This document shows, piece after piece, positions 37,143 to 49,600 of a DNA stretch of 64,000 bases. Origin of the DNA: Polytrichum commune. Taxonomy: Eukaryota > Streptophyta > Polytrichopsida > Polytrichales > Polytrichaceae. The position numbers were made by a program, and so were the translations under genes. The stretch lies in assembly GCA_950295325.1 (NCBI GenBank), contig OX485807.1, positions 44,546,440 to 44,610,439 on the forward strand. The letters run 5' to 3'. The notes beneath the pieces were generated by a model that was given only the letters and a program-made list of their open reading frames with translations, was not told where the DNA came from and did no database searches. Every line of letters starts with the position of its first letter. Within the stretch, counting starts at the first letter, position 1.

Positions 37143-37800
37143 AAGGCCCAAACCACACGGGAGGAACGGCAATGAGTTGGATGAATAGCATTGGTTCAAA
37201 TGAGCAAGTGGTTGCCACATGAGAGGAAGTATGGGGAGTGGCAACAATGACTTTTTACCTTCGGATTTTGCTTTGGATCTTGCTTCGGTATCTACTTGGC
37301 AATAAAGTAGAGTGACATGGCATAATAAATGTAGTTCACAACTACCGGGCACTAGTGCCCGGAAGTCCCACAATATAAGGAGAAAAACGAGGAAAAGGAG
37401 ACTTTTCTTGGGCAAGGTGCCACGTTGGAGGAAGTTGTGAAACTTCCGGTGCCTCTTGTGTGGCAAGGGCCTAAGGCCCAAACCACACGGGAGGAACGGC
37501 AATGAGTTGGATGAATAGCATTGGTTCAAATGAGCAAGTGGTTGCCACATGAGAGGAAGTATGGGGAGTGGCAACAATGACTTTTTAGCTTTGGATTTTG
37601 CTTTGGGTTTAGGGTTGGGATCTACTTGGCAATAAAGTAGAGTGACATGGCACAATAAATGTAGTTCAATACTATTGGGCACTAGTGCCCGGAATTCCAC
37701 AGTTTAAGGAGAAAAACAAGGAAAAGGAGACTTTTCAAAAGCAAAGTGCCATGTTGGAGGAAGTTGTAAAACTTCCTCTGGCTCTCGTGTGGCATCCACC
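37143..37800. repeat. Direct tandem duplication, 330 bp x 2
   Basis: Units starting AAGGCCCAAACCACACGGGA at 37,143 and 37,473 are about 90-95% identical over 330 bp. Each contains the perfect 14-bp palindrome GGGCACTAGTGCCC (near 37,347 and 37,677). Because 330 is a multiple of three, the minus strand reads open through both units, but that ORF has no ATG start before its middle and matches no family I know. Confidence 0.85.
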
Positions 37801-37849
37801 TCAGGGTGCTAATCCGACTTGGAATTTAACCCCCGAAAACTTGTAATAT

Positions 37850-39208
37850 CAAGCCAAGACCAATTACATGTCTATGGCTATTTGCCTAGTAACTTTCAAC
37901 GCTCGTATGAATATCTTATTCATTATCAAAGTCAAGATTCTCGTGTTTGTTTAGTGGTCATATAAGCCGCCTCCCAATGATGTTGACTAGATAGTTGGTG
38001 TATTTTGAACATGTAGTCCAATGTAATCTCTTTTAAGTACATGTCTTTTTGGGTGTTTGGTCTTAGATCTACACCTAACTACATACCACTCAAATATAGG
38101 TGTCCAAATTATTGTTATGTTAGAATTAGGCACGTTACTTTATGCAATTGTTTCATCTCAGTTCATCAAAAATTTACATAAGGTAAGGTAAGGTACAAGG
38201 GTCTTAAACGGTTGCTATTTCCAACTAACCCGCTTCTCTTCAAATAAGAAACATGCAATTAGCATGAGATGGTCAACAAATCTAAACTGAGGTTGTAGCC
38301 ACTTTCCTCACAATTTATGGAGTTCATATGAATACCTCATTCATCATCAAAGTGAAGATTCTTGTGGATATTGAATTTCATGCAGATTCCCTCCCAATTA
38401 TGTTTACTACTAAGTCTAAAATGGTTATCATGTTTTGAACGTCCACTCCAATCTCTTCACAACACATGTCTTCCGGCATTCGTTCTTGGAGCCAAACCAA
38501 ACCACATACCAGTGAAATATAAGGTGTCCTAATAAGAAAAATAACCGATTGAGAGTTTTTTACCTTAGGCACGTGTTATTGGATGTTTTAACTTTTTGTA
38601 CCCACTTTTCATAGAATATGAGACACGCTATTAGTGTAGGGTGAGATTAGTGTAGCCACCTATATGGTCAAACCTCATGAGGATGTGAAGAGGTCTTGAT
38701 TGGTAAGAAAAATCAAAGATTAAGTGAAAAAGCGATGGATCCAAGGTGAATATGGAAAAGTGCACATTGCATAAATGCCTGCCCAATTGCATGGACAAAC
38801 CCAAGAGGATGTGACTCATGAGACCGTGCATGGAGGCCCCTTGCATTGAATTGGAGTTGTGACCTAAGGTAGGCGTGCCTAATTCGGTTAGAGTAGAAGC
38901 GTCCATAACCAATCACTTAAGAGATTTTGCGCCAAATTTGGAGAAGTATAAGGCGGTGTAATTTTTTTCCTGTGTAGGAAGACAAAAATCATGAGGGTTG
39001 CAAAAAACATTTAGTAATTTTATTCCTTGAATTGAAATTACTATGAATTTTTGAAGTCAAAAGTTGGCCCAAACAAATTACCAATGTCTATTGTTTGCCC
39101 TAAAAGCTCATTTTGAAACAAATGGCTCCTCATTTTAGCACTCAAAATTGGGAACATGTGTTATGGTGCTATCGATTCCTTGGTGATACCATAACTGAAG
39201 TTGGAGAC
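37850..39208. other. Gene-free stretch with R2 copies
   Basis: R2-family segments at 37,850-38,100 and 38,290-38,600 (landmarks ATGAATATCTTATTCATTAT, CAAAGTCAAGATTCTCGTG, ACTACATACCACTCAAATAT). No gene was recognised. Confidence 0.5.
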
Positions 39209-39211
39209 TTA

Positions 39212-39333
39212 GGGTTAGTTTCCATGTAGGTTGCTTCGCCCACCAAATTCTAGTGGAAATGTAGATGCCGCCTAGTGGCATCTACATTTCCACTAGAATC
39301 TGATGGGCAGGCGACCTACATGGAAACTAACCC
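39212..39333. mobile_element. 122-bp near-perfect hairpin MITE, TSD TTA
   Basis: Two arms of about 57 bp: the left arm begins GGGTTAGTTTCCATGTAGGT and carries TCTAGTGGAAATGTAGATGC; the right arm is its complement with only a few mismatches. The loop is GCCTAGT-like. Flanking TTA (39,209-39,211 and 39,334-39,336) plus a GGG terminus suggests a Harbinger-type Tourist element. If transcribed it would fold into a long RNA hairpin. Confidence 0.8.
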
Positions 39334-39429
39334 TTAAAAAAAATGAAACATGGAACCTCATTTTAACCACCCACAAAAAGAAATTACCGAAATCAATCCC
39401 AGCTTGATAAAAAATTGTGCATCCTAAAA

Positions 39430-40420
39430 ATTCCCAATGGGATCATGATCGGGAATAGGTGGTTCCACTCTACTTGTCTTACTCATATCCCTATATTTGA
39501 GTGGTTTAGGTGTGGCTTTAAAAACAAATACCAAAAAGACATGCGTTCAAAAAAGATTGGACTACGTGCTCAAAATATGATAACCATTCTAGACTCAATA
39601 ATCAACATAATTGGGAGAGTCTATATGACACATGATGAGCACAAGAATCTTCACTTTGACAATGAATAGCATATTTGTATGAGCTCCGGAAAATTATGGG
39701 GAAAGCGACTATGGCCTCAATTTGAATTTGCAAACTATCTCGTACTAATCGCATGTTTCGTGTCCTAGGAGAAATGGGCTAGTCAAGAAAAGTAACCTTA
39801 TAAGATCCATCTACCTTTGGAGAGTTTCATGAACAATGGTGAACCTTGCTGACAATCGTACGATTCCCTAAAGAACATCTCTGTCATAAGATAACTCTCA
39901 ATACAACAATCTCTCAACTATATACATAAGTTTAACACTAAAGAGGAGGTTGCTTTTGATGACTGAACAAGTATGACTTGGACAGTTTAGTACGAAAATG
40001 AGTCCATTGTGTTGTGTAAGGTAGATGTGCCTAATTCAGTTTGTGATCCTAAACGAAATCCTGTATTTGAGTGGTGTATAGTTGGGGTATGAATCTAAAA
40101 ACGGACACCAAAAAATCACGTGTTGAAAGGACAGAGGACTGTGTGCTCAAACTTTATCAACTATTCAAGAAGAAATAGTCAACATAGTTGGGGGAAGGGG
40201 GACCTATATAATCATTTTTATAACTCACAGAAATCTTCACTTTGACAATGAATAGAATATTCATATGAGCTCTGAATTTAATAAGGAAAGTGGCTATGGA
40301 CGCAATTTGGTTTTGCTTACCATCTCTTACTAGTCTAATTGCATGTTTCATATCCTAAAAGAAGTGGGTGCAGAGAGGAAACTGTCCATTTAAGACCCGC
40401 TTACGTTACATGTGTCAACA
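39430..40420. repeat. R2-family repeat copies, two in tandem
   Basis: Two adjacent copies (about 39,430-39,830 and 40,040-40,420) share, in order, ATTTGAGTGG, ACCAAAAA, TCAAGA or relative, AACATAATTGGGAGAG, ATCTTCACTTTGACAATGAA, CATATGAGCTC and AATTGCATGTTTC. They run in the same direction. Confidence 0.6.
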
Positions 40421-40779
40421 AAAAGTGTCCAAAACACACTTGCACAGATCTAAAGAGAAAACACTACTTCTATAAAAAGGCCAAGTGCTTCTACCATCTT
40501 TATTCACAACCAGGAGGCTCTAGGACAAACACCTGATTATGAAAGAGAACCCAAAGGTTTAGCTGGAAATACAATCTTCAAAAACCAAGAAACACATTTT
40601 CCATAGAAACTGAAGGATATGAACAAACAGCAAACTTGTCTTCTTTTAAGAATACATCAATAGTGGCCCACATTACAAGATGGTCAAGTTTCACAATTCA
40701 TTCTACAGAAGTTCCAGAAATGAAGTCGTATGTTTGAGAGTAGCAAGCAATAATATCCTTCAGCCACTTCCCGACCTTC

Positions 40780-43700
40780 TCACTGTCGAATACCCCCCAT
40801 AAATTTGCTAGGATCTGGTGCATTTCCAGTAAACTCTGCTTGTGAGAAGTCGAAACCAGGATGCTGCATGTCACACATAGAAATCATCAGTATGGTAATA
40901 TAATTGATAACAACCTTTCACATATGAAACAGCACTCTTAAGCATGAGTGAGAACATTATCTCTCTATTCTAGCTTCAAGAATAAATTTTCAAGCATCAA
41001 GTTCCTTGAGTACATGCATGAATGCCAACCACGGTTCAATGGCAAGCTCTCATTAGTTGACACCTCATTGTTGCATATCTTTGGACACAAAGCCTTCTAT
41101 CGAAGATTCTTCCATCTACCAAGAGGTGCGTCCCCACTGGAATCATTCTTAGGTTATGTGGATTTCCAAGAATTATACCATTCACGCTGGAACCTAAATA
41201 AGCTATGTAAGAATGTTATGGAGTCCAAAAGGAGTAAGAAACAGTTGTTGAACAATAGAGTTATCCTTTAATTCAACATGGCTTTTGGTCGAGAGTTAGT
41301 TGGTTTGCATACAACACCTTCCAAGTTCAGCAAGTTTCGGTGCATGCTATGAGGTAGTACTGTGGAGGTTTGAACAAAGAACATTCTATATTGGTTCATT
41401 GAGGGACGAACTCACTTTGGCATGCCAAGAGGTGCTAAAATGAGTTTGGCTCTCAATGAATCGAAATAGGTTGCTATTTGTTCAAATCAAACGCCACCTC
41501 CGAGCATGCATAACAAGTGGAAAGAACTTCAAGATCTTTTATGCAAAACAACCAATGGAAAGTCATAGGGGATCAACTCCTGACGAAAAGACCCATTGAA
41601 CTATAGAACAACTCTAATGTAATACTTAAAATAATGGTATTTGTCAAAGCAAATTGGTAGAGAAGAGCAAGGGAAGAAAACACATGAAGTACACAACCCT
41701 AACCCAGTCTTCACAAAATTGAACCTCTAATTGTGGATCATACCTCTAATTGAAATCTCTCTAGCATCAGACGCCTCTGCTCTTCCTCAGCTGCAAGTGG
41801 ATTCAGGGGGGCATGCCCGGCCACAGCCGAAGGCCAAGGTTTCCCTTTCTCACGTTTTTGCAGCGTCACATGCAGCGTGCGGTCCTCTGGAAATCCAACA
41901 ACTGTCCATTAAGACATGCGGACCTATATGTGGTCACTCTTATTAAACTAATCACCTAAATTTTGTTGTATATGGCAAGGCTTGTAGTCAAGAACAGACA
42001 CTAGAAAGACACATGTTACGAAGAGATTGGACTATGTGTTTAAAAAAATGAACCGTTATAGGTTTGATAGCTAACACAATCGGGAGGGCCTATGTGATCA
42101 CTTCAAGAGAAAGACAATCTTCACTTTGATCTCCTATATCTGTTACATCTCATCTCATCTCTATGATTTGCAATTGCTATCCGGATGAGATAATTTTCAA
42201 TCAAATGCATCGGCCAAACTGTCTGTGGAGTTACCTTAGTGCCAATCCAAACCCATCAAGAGATCAACTGCAGCTTCATCGTGTTTGCAGTGGTGTATTC
42301 TAACCCAATTGTTTGGTTGCTTGCCTAGTTTTATTTCACCAGTTTCATAGCAACACTTTGATGATTGGCTGGAACTCAACCTCTATCAGGTGTTTGGAGT
42401 AATCAAGGGGCGTATTACACACAACCACCATTTCGGTGGGTGAGGATTGTAGATTGGTTTCTTTGGCTCTACTTTTGAGGTATAAGGTGCATCCATGACA
42501 ACCACAAATACTGCTACTTGCCCAACTATGATACAAGAAGTACTTGGGAGTGGTTGCAGAGGCTGTAGTTTACTTTCTTTGATTCTATTTTGTTTGTGGT
42601 TACCATGTGGCACTGGGAGTGAACTTCAAAGTCAAATCATGAGAGAGTATTTGTAGGATAAACTTTCAACTAGACTCCATAAATTGCTTGTCTCCACTCC
42701 ACAGATTGCACCAATAGGCAGCACAGAAATTGAGATCAAATCCGGTGGAAAGAGAAAAGTACATATGATAGAAGCAAAAGAAACAGGAAATCTATGTCTA
42801 CATGATTATTGAAGTTTTGTGTCTCACCAATAGTCCAAAATGAGGAATCAGTTTTCACTGGCCCCGCTAGATCATGCTGCACAAAATACACACAATATTC
42901 TTTGAATTCGAGTGCAAATTTCCTCTTCAAACTCCTATTTACTTCTACTCCTTACAGATCACAACCTAGTAGAGGATGATTCCTTGGTACCACAGACATC
43001 CTAAACAAGCTAGCTTAGCTTATCCTTGTAAGTATCGATATGCAAAGAATACTTCACAGATAAAAGTAACCGGTAAACCCTAAAATAAGAATCGAGAGAG
43101 ATAGTCAATCCAAAGCTTTTACAGCTACATATGCAATACAAAGCAATCAAAAGGAAGTAAACATTGAGGGGTCGGGTGCACATACACTAAGGTAGGGAGG
43201 GTTGCCTTTGATGCCTAATTCCAAGTGCTGTGTTTTGATAGTACAATAGAGTAACCTTGAAGGTAGATTTTCCGGGAGCGGGACGTAAATATTGACCTCA
43301 TCCAATTGCTGGTCCCACTCATATATCAATTCCTCTGCATACTCCAAGCAAAACACTCATTGCATCATTCAAGTTTGATGGATCAAGGGCTTGCTTACAC
43401 CCCTAAACTATTTCTATGTCAAAAATATATTGAGACAATAGCCTACGAAATCACTCTTCCGACACATTCTTGTACTGCAAGCCAACCTGGAAATTCCTGA
43501 CCATACAAACTAATTCTAGGTATGCAGGTAAATGCTTCTGAATTTAGGACTTGCTAACAACCGTTAAACTGCTCCTACAATGTCAAGAAGAAATGTAATA
43601 ACACAAAGAAACCACTCTTCCTGCAAATTCTTGTACTGCAAGCCAACCTGGAAATCCCTGACCATTCAGGCCTAATTCGAGTATGCTGGGTCAAAATTAT

Positions 43701-44057
43701 GTTTCCAGGTAATTGATTTCACCCAGTGACTCATTTACTAAATGAAGAATTAGGGTGACCCATGTTGTCATTACTACTATATAATCAAGAAATTCAACCC
43801 AAAAAGTATGACCCCAGACTTGAAGTCTCAGTTGTTCAGCATTCAAGTAAAGGTTTCCTTCTGGGATTGTGGAATCTGGAAGGAAGAAACAAAGAAACCT
43901 TTCTCAAGATGTGCAACTTGAGGAGACCAGTATTGTTCAACTCTTATACGCACCTTCCACAACCACAAAATATGAAACAGGAAAAAAATACAAAGTTGGA
44001 AGATGTACCATCTTGTTCGAAGCGATGACGGTCTGTGGGAGCCAACTTGTCCGACAT
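40780..44057 (-). CDS. NudC/CS-domain (HSP20-like) co-chaperone, NUDCD2/At5g58740 type, 5 exons
   Basis: Exons on the minus strand: 44,057-44,009; 43,334-43,186; 42,876-42,828; 41,886-41,744; 40,863-40,780. All junctions are GT-AG and phases close to give 157 aa, the usual size of this class. The product begins MSDKLAPTDRHRF and enters a CS (p23-like beta-sandwich) domain: YEWDQQLDEVNIYVPLP, HLELGIKGNPPYLSHDLAG, VKTDSSFWTIEDRTLHVTL and KREKGKPWPS. It ends with the class-specific tail RRLMLERFQLEHPGFDFSQA, then EFTGNAPDPSKFMGGIRQ. NudC-type proteins act as cytosolic co-chaperones, often with HSP90. A minus-strand AATAAA lies near 40,499-40,504, about 280 nt past the stop. Intron 4 holds a MITE and intron 1 a tandem duplication. 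Confidence 0.93.
41257..41615. mobile_element. Intronic foldback MITE, copy 3 (NudC intron 4)
   Basis: Same family as 31,181-31,541 and 33,338-33,703. The left end is AGAGTTATCCTTTAATTCAA and the right end the complement of AGAGTTGTTCTATAGTTCAA; the interior has CACTTTGGCATGCCAAGAGG. All three copies lie in introns of minus-strand genes and in the same orientation. Confidence 0.75.
41945..42130. repeat. R2-family fragment in NudC intron 3
   Basis: Landmarks GACACTAGAAAGACACATGT, ACGAAGAGATTGGACTATGT, AACACAATCGGGAGGGCCTATG and AATCTTCACTTTGA. The repeat family therefore also sits inside transcribed regions. Confidence 0.6.
43395..43715. repeat. Tandem duplication in NudC intron 1
   Basis: The block CATTCTTGTACTGCAAGCCA, ACCTGGAAATTCCTGACCAT, ..AATTCTAGGTATGC near 43,463-43,530 recurs near 43,626-43,690 with about 90% identity, at a period of about 163 bp. 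Confidence 0.7.
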
Positions 44058-44202
44058 TTTTCTGGCTCTGATGATGGTGCTTCACTGAGAAATAATACCT
44101 ACGTCAAGAATTTTGCTGGAGCTGAAAGCAAGCACCCAATTGATGAAAAAAGGGCTGCACACTTAAGTTAGCCCGGATCCACTCGAATGTTTGCAAGGCT
44201 TT

Positions 44203-44490
44203 GGCACCTGAAAATTTCAGAGAAGAGTGCGTGGGGCTTTAAAGATTCCTCTCCTCCTGGCACTCTCAGAGCAATTCCACATATGTCCGAGAGTGGTGTC
44301 AAAGGTAAAACCTCAAGGACCAAAACCTGGGTTTTAGGTCTTGCACCTGAAAGTTCTAGAGAAAGTGCGTGAACCTCGAAGATTCTTAGTTTTTACAGAG
44401 ACTCTTAGAGCAACTCCATACGTGTGTCCAAGAGTGGTGTCAAAGGTAAAACCTCCATGACCAAAACCTGGGTTTCAGGTTTTCCATACA
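44203..44490. repeat. Tandem duplication just upstream of the NudC gene
   Basis: Two units of about 135-145 bp share GCACCTGAAA.TTC.AGAGAA, GAGCAA.TCCA.A.GTGT.C, GAGTGGTGTCAAAGGTAAAAC and ACCAAAACCTGGGTTT.AGG. They lie 150-430 bp upstream of the NudC start codon, in the likely promoter. Confidence 0.7.
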
Positions 44491-46678
44491 AAAGTTATGG
44501 AGAGAGTGTGTCAACGACGGTTCTAGAAGGACCCACTTGAGATGAGTTATCTACAAATCTATGGGGGTCATGTTTTTGCTAGACTTCCTTTACCTTGGTA
44601 ATGTTGGTGGGGTCCTCTTTTATTAAGAGATGAGCTTCTAGCTCTGGCCCTAAAGGACCAGAAACTTGAGTTTTTGTCATATTCAAGTTTTTGATAAACG
44701 CGTGACAACGAGAGGGAGTTGCAAAAGGTGATTGTTTGTAACACCTACCAACAGGGAGGGCAAAGTGGGGGAAGGTAAAAGCTTTAGTTATCACTATAGA
44801 GCCCAATATTGATTTTAGCCATTTTGACACCTAATTAGCGGATAATGACCCTAAATTAGTCTCTTGAGTTTAAACTAGGATGAATCAAGAACCAACTTAC
44901 AAGGAGCAATAATATAAGTCATGGCAATAACTTTTGTAGTGACACGTTCTATGAAAAAATTTGCAAATATTGTCATCGCAACTTCCTTTCAGTTCATCTA
45001 AATGCCGTATATTGTAACAAAGTTTGGTATATTCTGCATCTTAATATTATTATAATGTAATATTGCCATATATGATTGAAATTATCAAGAGAAATCATTT
45101 AGTAAGTGAAAATGATTCAACATTATAAATCTATTGTTCTTCAAAAAAACATTTACAAGGAATGACAAATTACGTCAAGTTTACATTTAGTGTTGGTGAC
45201 ACTACATGGACAATTTACAATTAGTATTTGAGAAGAAAAACAATTGGAATTCATGATGTTAAACACAATGAGTGTAGCTTCAAAAACTTACATATTACAA
45301 TAAACTAGTCCCTAAAATTAATACATTCAGAAAAACAGCCTTCTCACTTAACCAGTTCACACATTCAAGTGGCCTTAAAGTGCTCCACGCTGGTAGGAAA
45401 CAGTCACTACCAACCCCCACCAGCATGTGTGGAGATGCCATAAATTCCAAAACTATGGCTAACATATCTATTGCTGAAAGGAAAACTCAAAGGCAAGTGC
45501 AAGAAGCAACAAATTAAAGAAGGTAAATAAAAGACATGCAACTACTTATCAACACAGCAATACTACATTGACATTCTTCATTGTACAGTACATTAGTTTC
45601 AACGGTCATGGCTGTACAAGGAATGCACACTAATAGATCACTAACCCAATTCTTCTAGCCTAGTATCATATCTACATCATGAGGTCCAAAATTTTGTGGA
45701 TGTTAATTCCATTGTAAAGTTCTAAGCCAAAAATCAATCATGGTGATAGGTGTGTTAACCCTTCCTGGGGTTCTTCTCACACTATTCACAAGTTGATGAA
45801 GAAGCGAATTAGACATGAACTCATATATTTACAAGTCTTGCTTGAGAATCTTCACAATACGCTTTCTTCTTCAAAGATGCAAACTCAACAATTTGTTTTC
45901 CCATTTCAACTGTCACTCCTACTGGAATTAATCTCTGGTGGACTCCATGTATTGAATGATCAAGGCAGTAAGACAACCACTGCGAAGTAGGAGCAAGCCA
46001 TAGAATTGGACAAAACAAACTTTGAGAGTTTCTGCTTAGTCCATTTACAATTTCTCTTCAAGGTCTTTCTAGCAAAGAAGCATTTCAGTAAAATAAACAG
46101 GCATAACTGGAACAAGAAAATCCAAGATTTCTACTGTAGCAGATGAGGTTTCCAACTGTACCTCACATATGATCATGAACCCATTTATACAGATAAACTA
46201 TTCAAAGCCAAGCACAATTCTTTTGCATAGCTAATTGTTCAATGATCTTATTGAACCGCATTATTCACATGTTGCTCATCCATAATTATACAAAGAAAAC
46301 TGAATACTTCGGAGCAAATGTACAGCTGCTTATTGTCAAAACTGGAGAGCAAGACCCTGCTCTACTTTTTCTTCACCCTGCTCTACTGCCCAGATCAGTC
46401 TGCGGAAAGTTGTGCAGATAACAATACACTAGGAAGTATGAAAAAGCAGTTACTGGGAAAAACCAAAAGGAAGGAACCTTGCTGTGGTATCTATTATCCA
46501 CACACGGCAATACATGGGACACTGCAGCAGAGATTCCAACAACTACTGCCAATCAGTGGCAAGGTTCACTTGGACTTGGATAAATTTTGTAGCACCCAGA
46601 TTTTGATATTCTCTTTGGAAGTATCCCAGCCAAAAGATATGGCTAGACCCCATTTAGGTTCAGAAACCATCTCAGTGT
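44491..46678. other. Spacer between NudC and GPN3 genes
   Basis: About 2.2 kb with no recognised gene: the 3' side of GPN3 and the distal promoter of NudC. 44,930-45,240 is a CACTAAATGT-family repeat inverted relative to 3,970-4,190. Short ORFs near 45,800-46,020 on both strands match nothing I know. Confidence 0.5.
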
Positions 46679-49600
46679 CTAGTCATCACCCATATCCTCT
46701 GGCTCATGGTCCTTTATCTTTGGCTCCAAATCTTCCCCAAACTGGATGCAGTTATCAACACAAGATAACACATACTGGATGCTGCACAAATTAGAACACA
46801 ATGGAACAAGTCAAATACCTTCAAAAGAAATACAGAAAAAACATCAATATTTCTCAACCTTCTGAACAATCCCTAGAAGGTTAAGTACTTAACAATAAAG
46901 TTTGCAGCTTAAGAAACCATGAGAAAAATTAATTCCTTCTTTGTCTAAGCTCATATCAATCATGATGTATAAAAAGCTCATACCTTTCTTCATCTCTAAT
47001 GTCAAGAGGCAGAAAGTTGACCATGCTGTAATCATCCACCTGGTACAACATTTCAAACTATTAGACAAAACAGATATTGATTTTGCAACCTGAAACATCA
47101 CTTTCTACATATATCAGATGTACTCCGATATTACTTGATATCCAATCACTTTTCCAGCTCTTGAAAGGTAGATTATGTATTATAGAATATGATTTATAAT
47201 GCTTTGTCCATTGCAATTAGTAACCCAAGATGAGTAGCATTCATGTAGAGCTGCAACACATGGTTCATGCTGACCCAGTCTTCTGCTATATACAATAAAT
47301 ACCTTTCATGTCTTGCTTGATAGAGAACTCTAAAGATACCTGAGATTGACTACACCATTTTTTGAAACTTCAAAGTATCCAAACTCTTGTATCAATCTCA
47401 AGCAATTGAAACTCTTTAAAGATACGCATGCCGAAGGCATATTACACAAGATCATTATTTCTAGGATGCCTAGTATTGTAAGAGTGGAGGTGGATACATA
47501 CAAGTTCAGCAAGTGCACGATTCAATTTCTTGAAGCGTGGTGCTGTTTGAGTATTAAGATCCTCCAAAAGAAGCCTCGTATCTGGATCAAGAAACCTGGA
47601 AAATCCCATTCATCAACTTTGCATATAAGAAGCTGAGGACGTCAGAGATATAGCTAAACAATTTCATACAGACTTCCCAGAACTTTGATTGTAGAGGGAA
47701 TTTTACCTGTCAATGTCTCGCTTGTTAGGTAGAAGATCCACTTTGGTCAATACATTAATATGAGGGAGCTCCAGTTGGATCATTGCCGACAGAGAAGCCA
47801 TACACCCACTGATATACTTGGTCACATCTGAAACAAACTGCAAAACCAAGGAGGCACGGAGGCAGTCAAGGCCTGTTCTTCAGAGACTGATTTCAAAGAA
47901 TGAGCCATCAGTCAACTCGCACAAATTCCTCCAGAAAACTGTCAGAAATTGATGCAACCATTCTTGTCTGAATCTGAGCTGAACATGGATTTCAACAGAT
48001 GCTATGGCCCTGATGATTGAAAAACACAGCAGATAGATGCACACTTGAGGGAGTAGAAACCTGTGAATCAAGCATGTAGACTGCACAGACATTAAAATCC
48101 CATCTCTTCAGCTGATCCACAAATGTGCGCAAAACTGGAATATGTGAATAGAGCTCAATTTGACCTGCACAATGAACCAGTCCCATGAATGATTGCTTAA
48201 TTGTACAGACTTGAAGCAAATCTGTAAAAACAGGGAAACCTGCTAGCTTCCAGATCCCCAAGTTGTTATTGCAGTGAGGAAGATGAAAATTTTCAAAACA
48301 ATGATTAAGTGCCACATGGTGTAGTACAGCAGTATATAGCAATTCTTAATTCGTCTTCAACTCAGATGAAATTGTTCAGGCCACTCAACAAACTCCGCCC
48401 TTCTATCTCTGCTTTCAGTCAGAAGTTCATTCCCAATCACAATGTTGAGAAGTACAGGTAAGACTTGAATAAAGCATTTTGTGCCTTAATAATTTTGAAA
48501 CGTTAGTCCTCCGTAGATTGACGTCAAAATAAGGGTTCTAGAATGCACTGATAGCACTGTAGCAGCTCTTTATTCGTCATCAACTCAGTTGAAATTGCTG
48601 CGACGACTCAACGAACTCTGCACCTCTCTCTCTGCTTTCAGTCAGAAGCCCGATCCCAAACACCACCCTTCGGCAGTACAGGTAAGACTTGGACAAAGCA
48701 ATTTGTACCTTGGAAGATTTTAGAAAACTAGTCCTCCGGTGATTAATATCAAGCAAGGGTTCCAAAATGCTCTAATAGAACTGTAGCAGCTCTTTATTCG
48801 TCATCAACTCAGTTGAAATTGCTGCGACGACTCAACGAACTCTGCACCTCTCTCTCTGCTTTAAGTCAGAAGCCATTCCCAATCACAACCTTGGGAAGTA
48901 CAGGTAAGACTTTGACAAAGCATTTTGCACCATGGAGAATTCTAGGATACAAACAAACAAGGGTTTTAAGTCACAAACAAAGGTTCCAGAATGGAGTAAT
49001 ATATCTGTGGCAGCTCTTTATTCGTCATCAACTCAGTTGAAATTGCTGCGACGACTCAACGAACTCTGCACCTCTCTCTCTGCTTTCAGTCAGAAGCCCG
49101 ATCCCAATCACCACCCTTTGGCAGTACAGGTAAGACTTAGACAAAGCAGATTGTACCTGGAGGATATTAGAAAACTAGTCCTCCAGAGATTAATGTCAAG
49201 CAAGGATTCCAGAATGCTCTAATAAAACTGTAGCAGCTCTTTATTCGTCATCAACTCAGTTAAAATTGCTGCGACGACTCAACGAACTCTGCACCTCTCT
49301 CTCTGCTTTAAGTCAGAAGTCAATTCCTGATCACTACCCTTGGGAAGTACAGGTAAGACTATGACAAAGCATTTCACGTCTTGACAAATGTTGTAACTAC
49401 TTCAGCCCCTCAGCTTATTTCAGAAACAGATTCCAGAAGACAATAATAAGACTGTAGCAGCTCTTTATTCGTCATCAACTCAGTTAAAATTGCTGCGACG
49501 ACTCTGCTTCTGTTTTTGCCTAGAAGGATTGGTCCTATTCCAATTGCCACAGAAGGTGCAACTGGTATTACATAAGGCATATTTCTCACTCACTACTTTC

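Noticed and set aside
37071-37700. Minus-strand ORF of about 209 codons with two similar halves
   Set aside because: It starts at a GTG, with no ATG until well inside. The halves simply mirror the 330-bp DNA duplication, and no known domain is present.
45821-46018. Minus-strand ORF considered as the last GPN3 exon
   Set aside because: It does not match the GPN3 tail; the true last exon at 46,679-46,781 encodes [20 protein letters not shown] in the right phase.
48338-49520. CRISPR-like regular repeat spacing
   Set aside because: The 224-bp units are contiguous tandem copies without unique spacers, in a eukaryotic intron.
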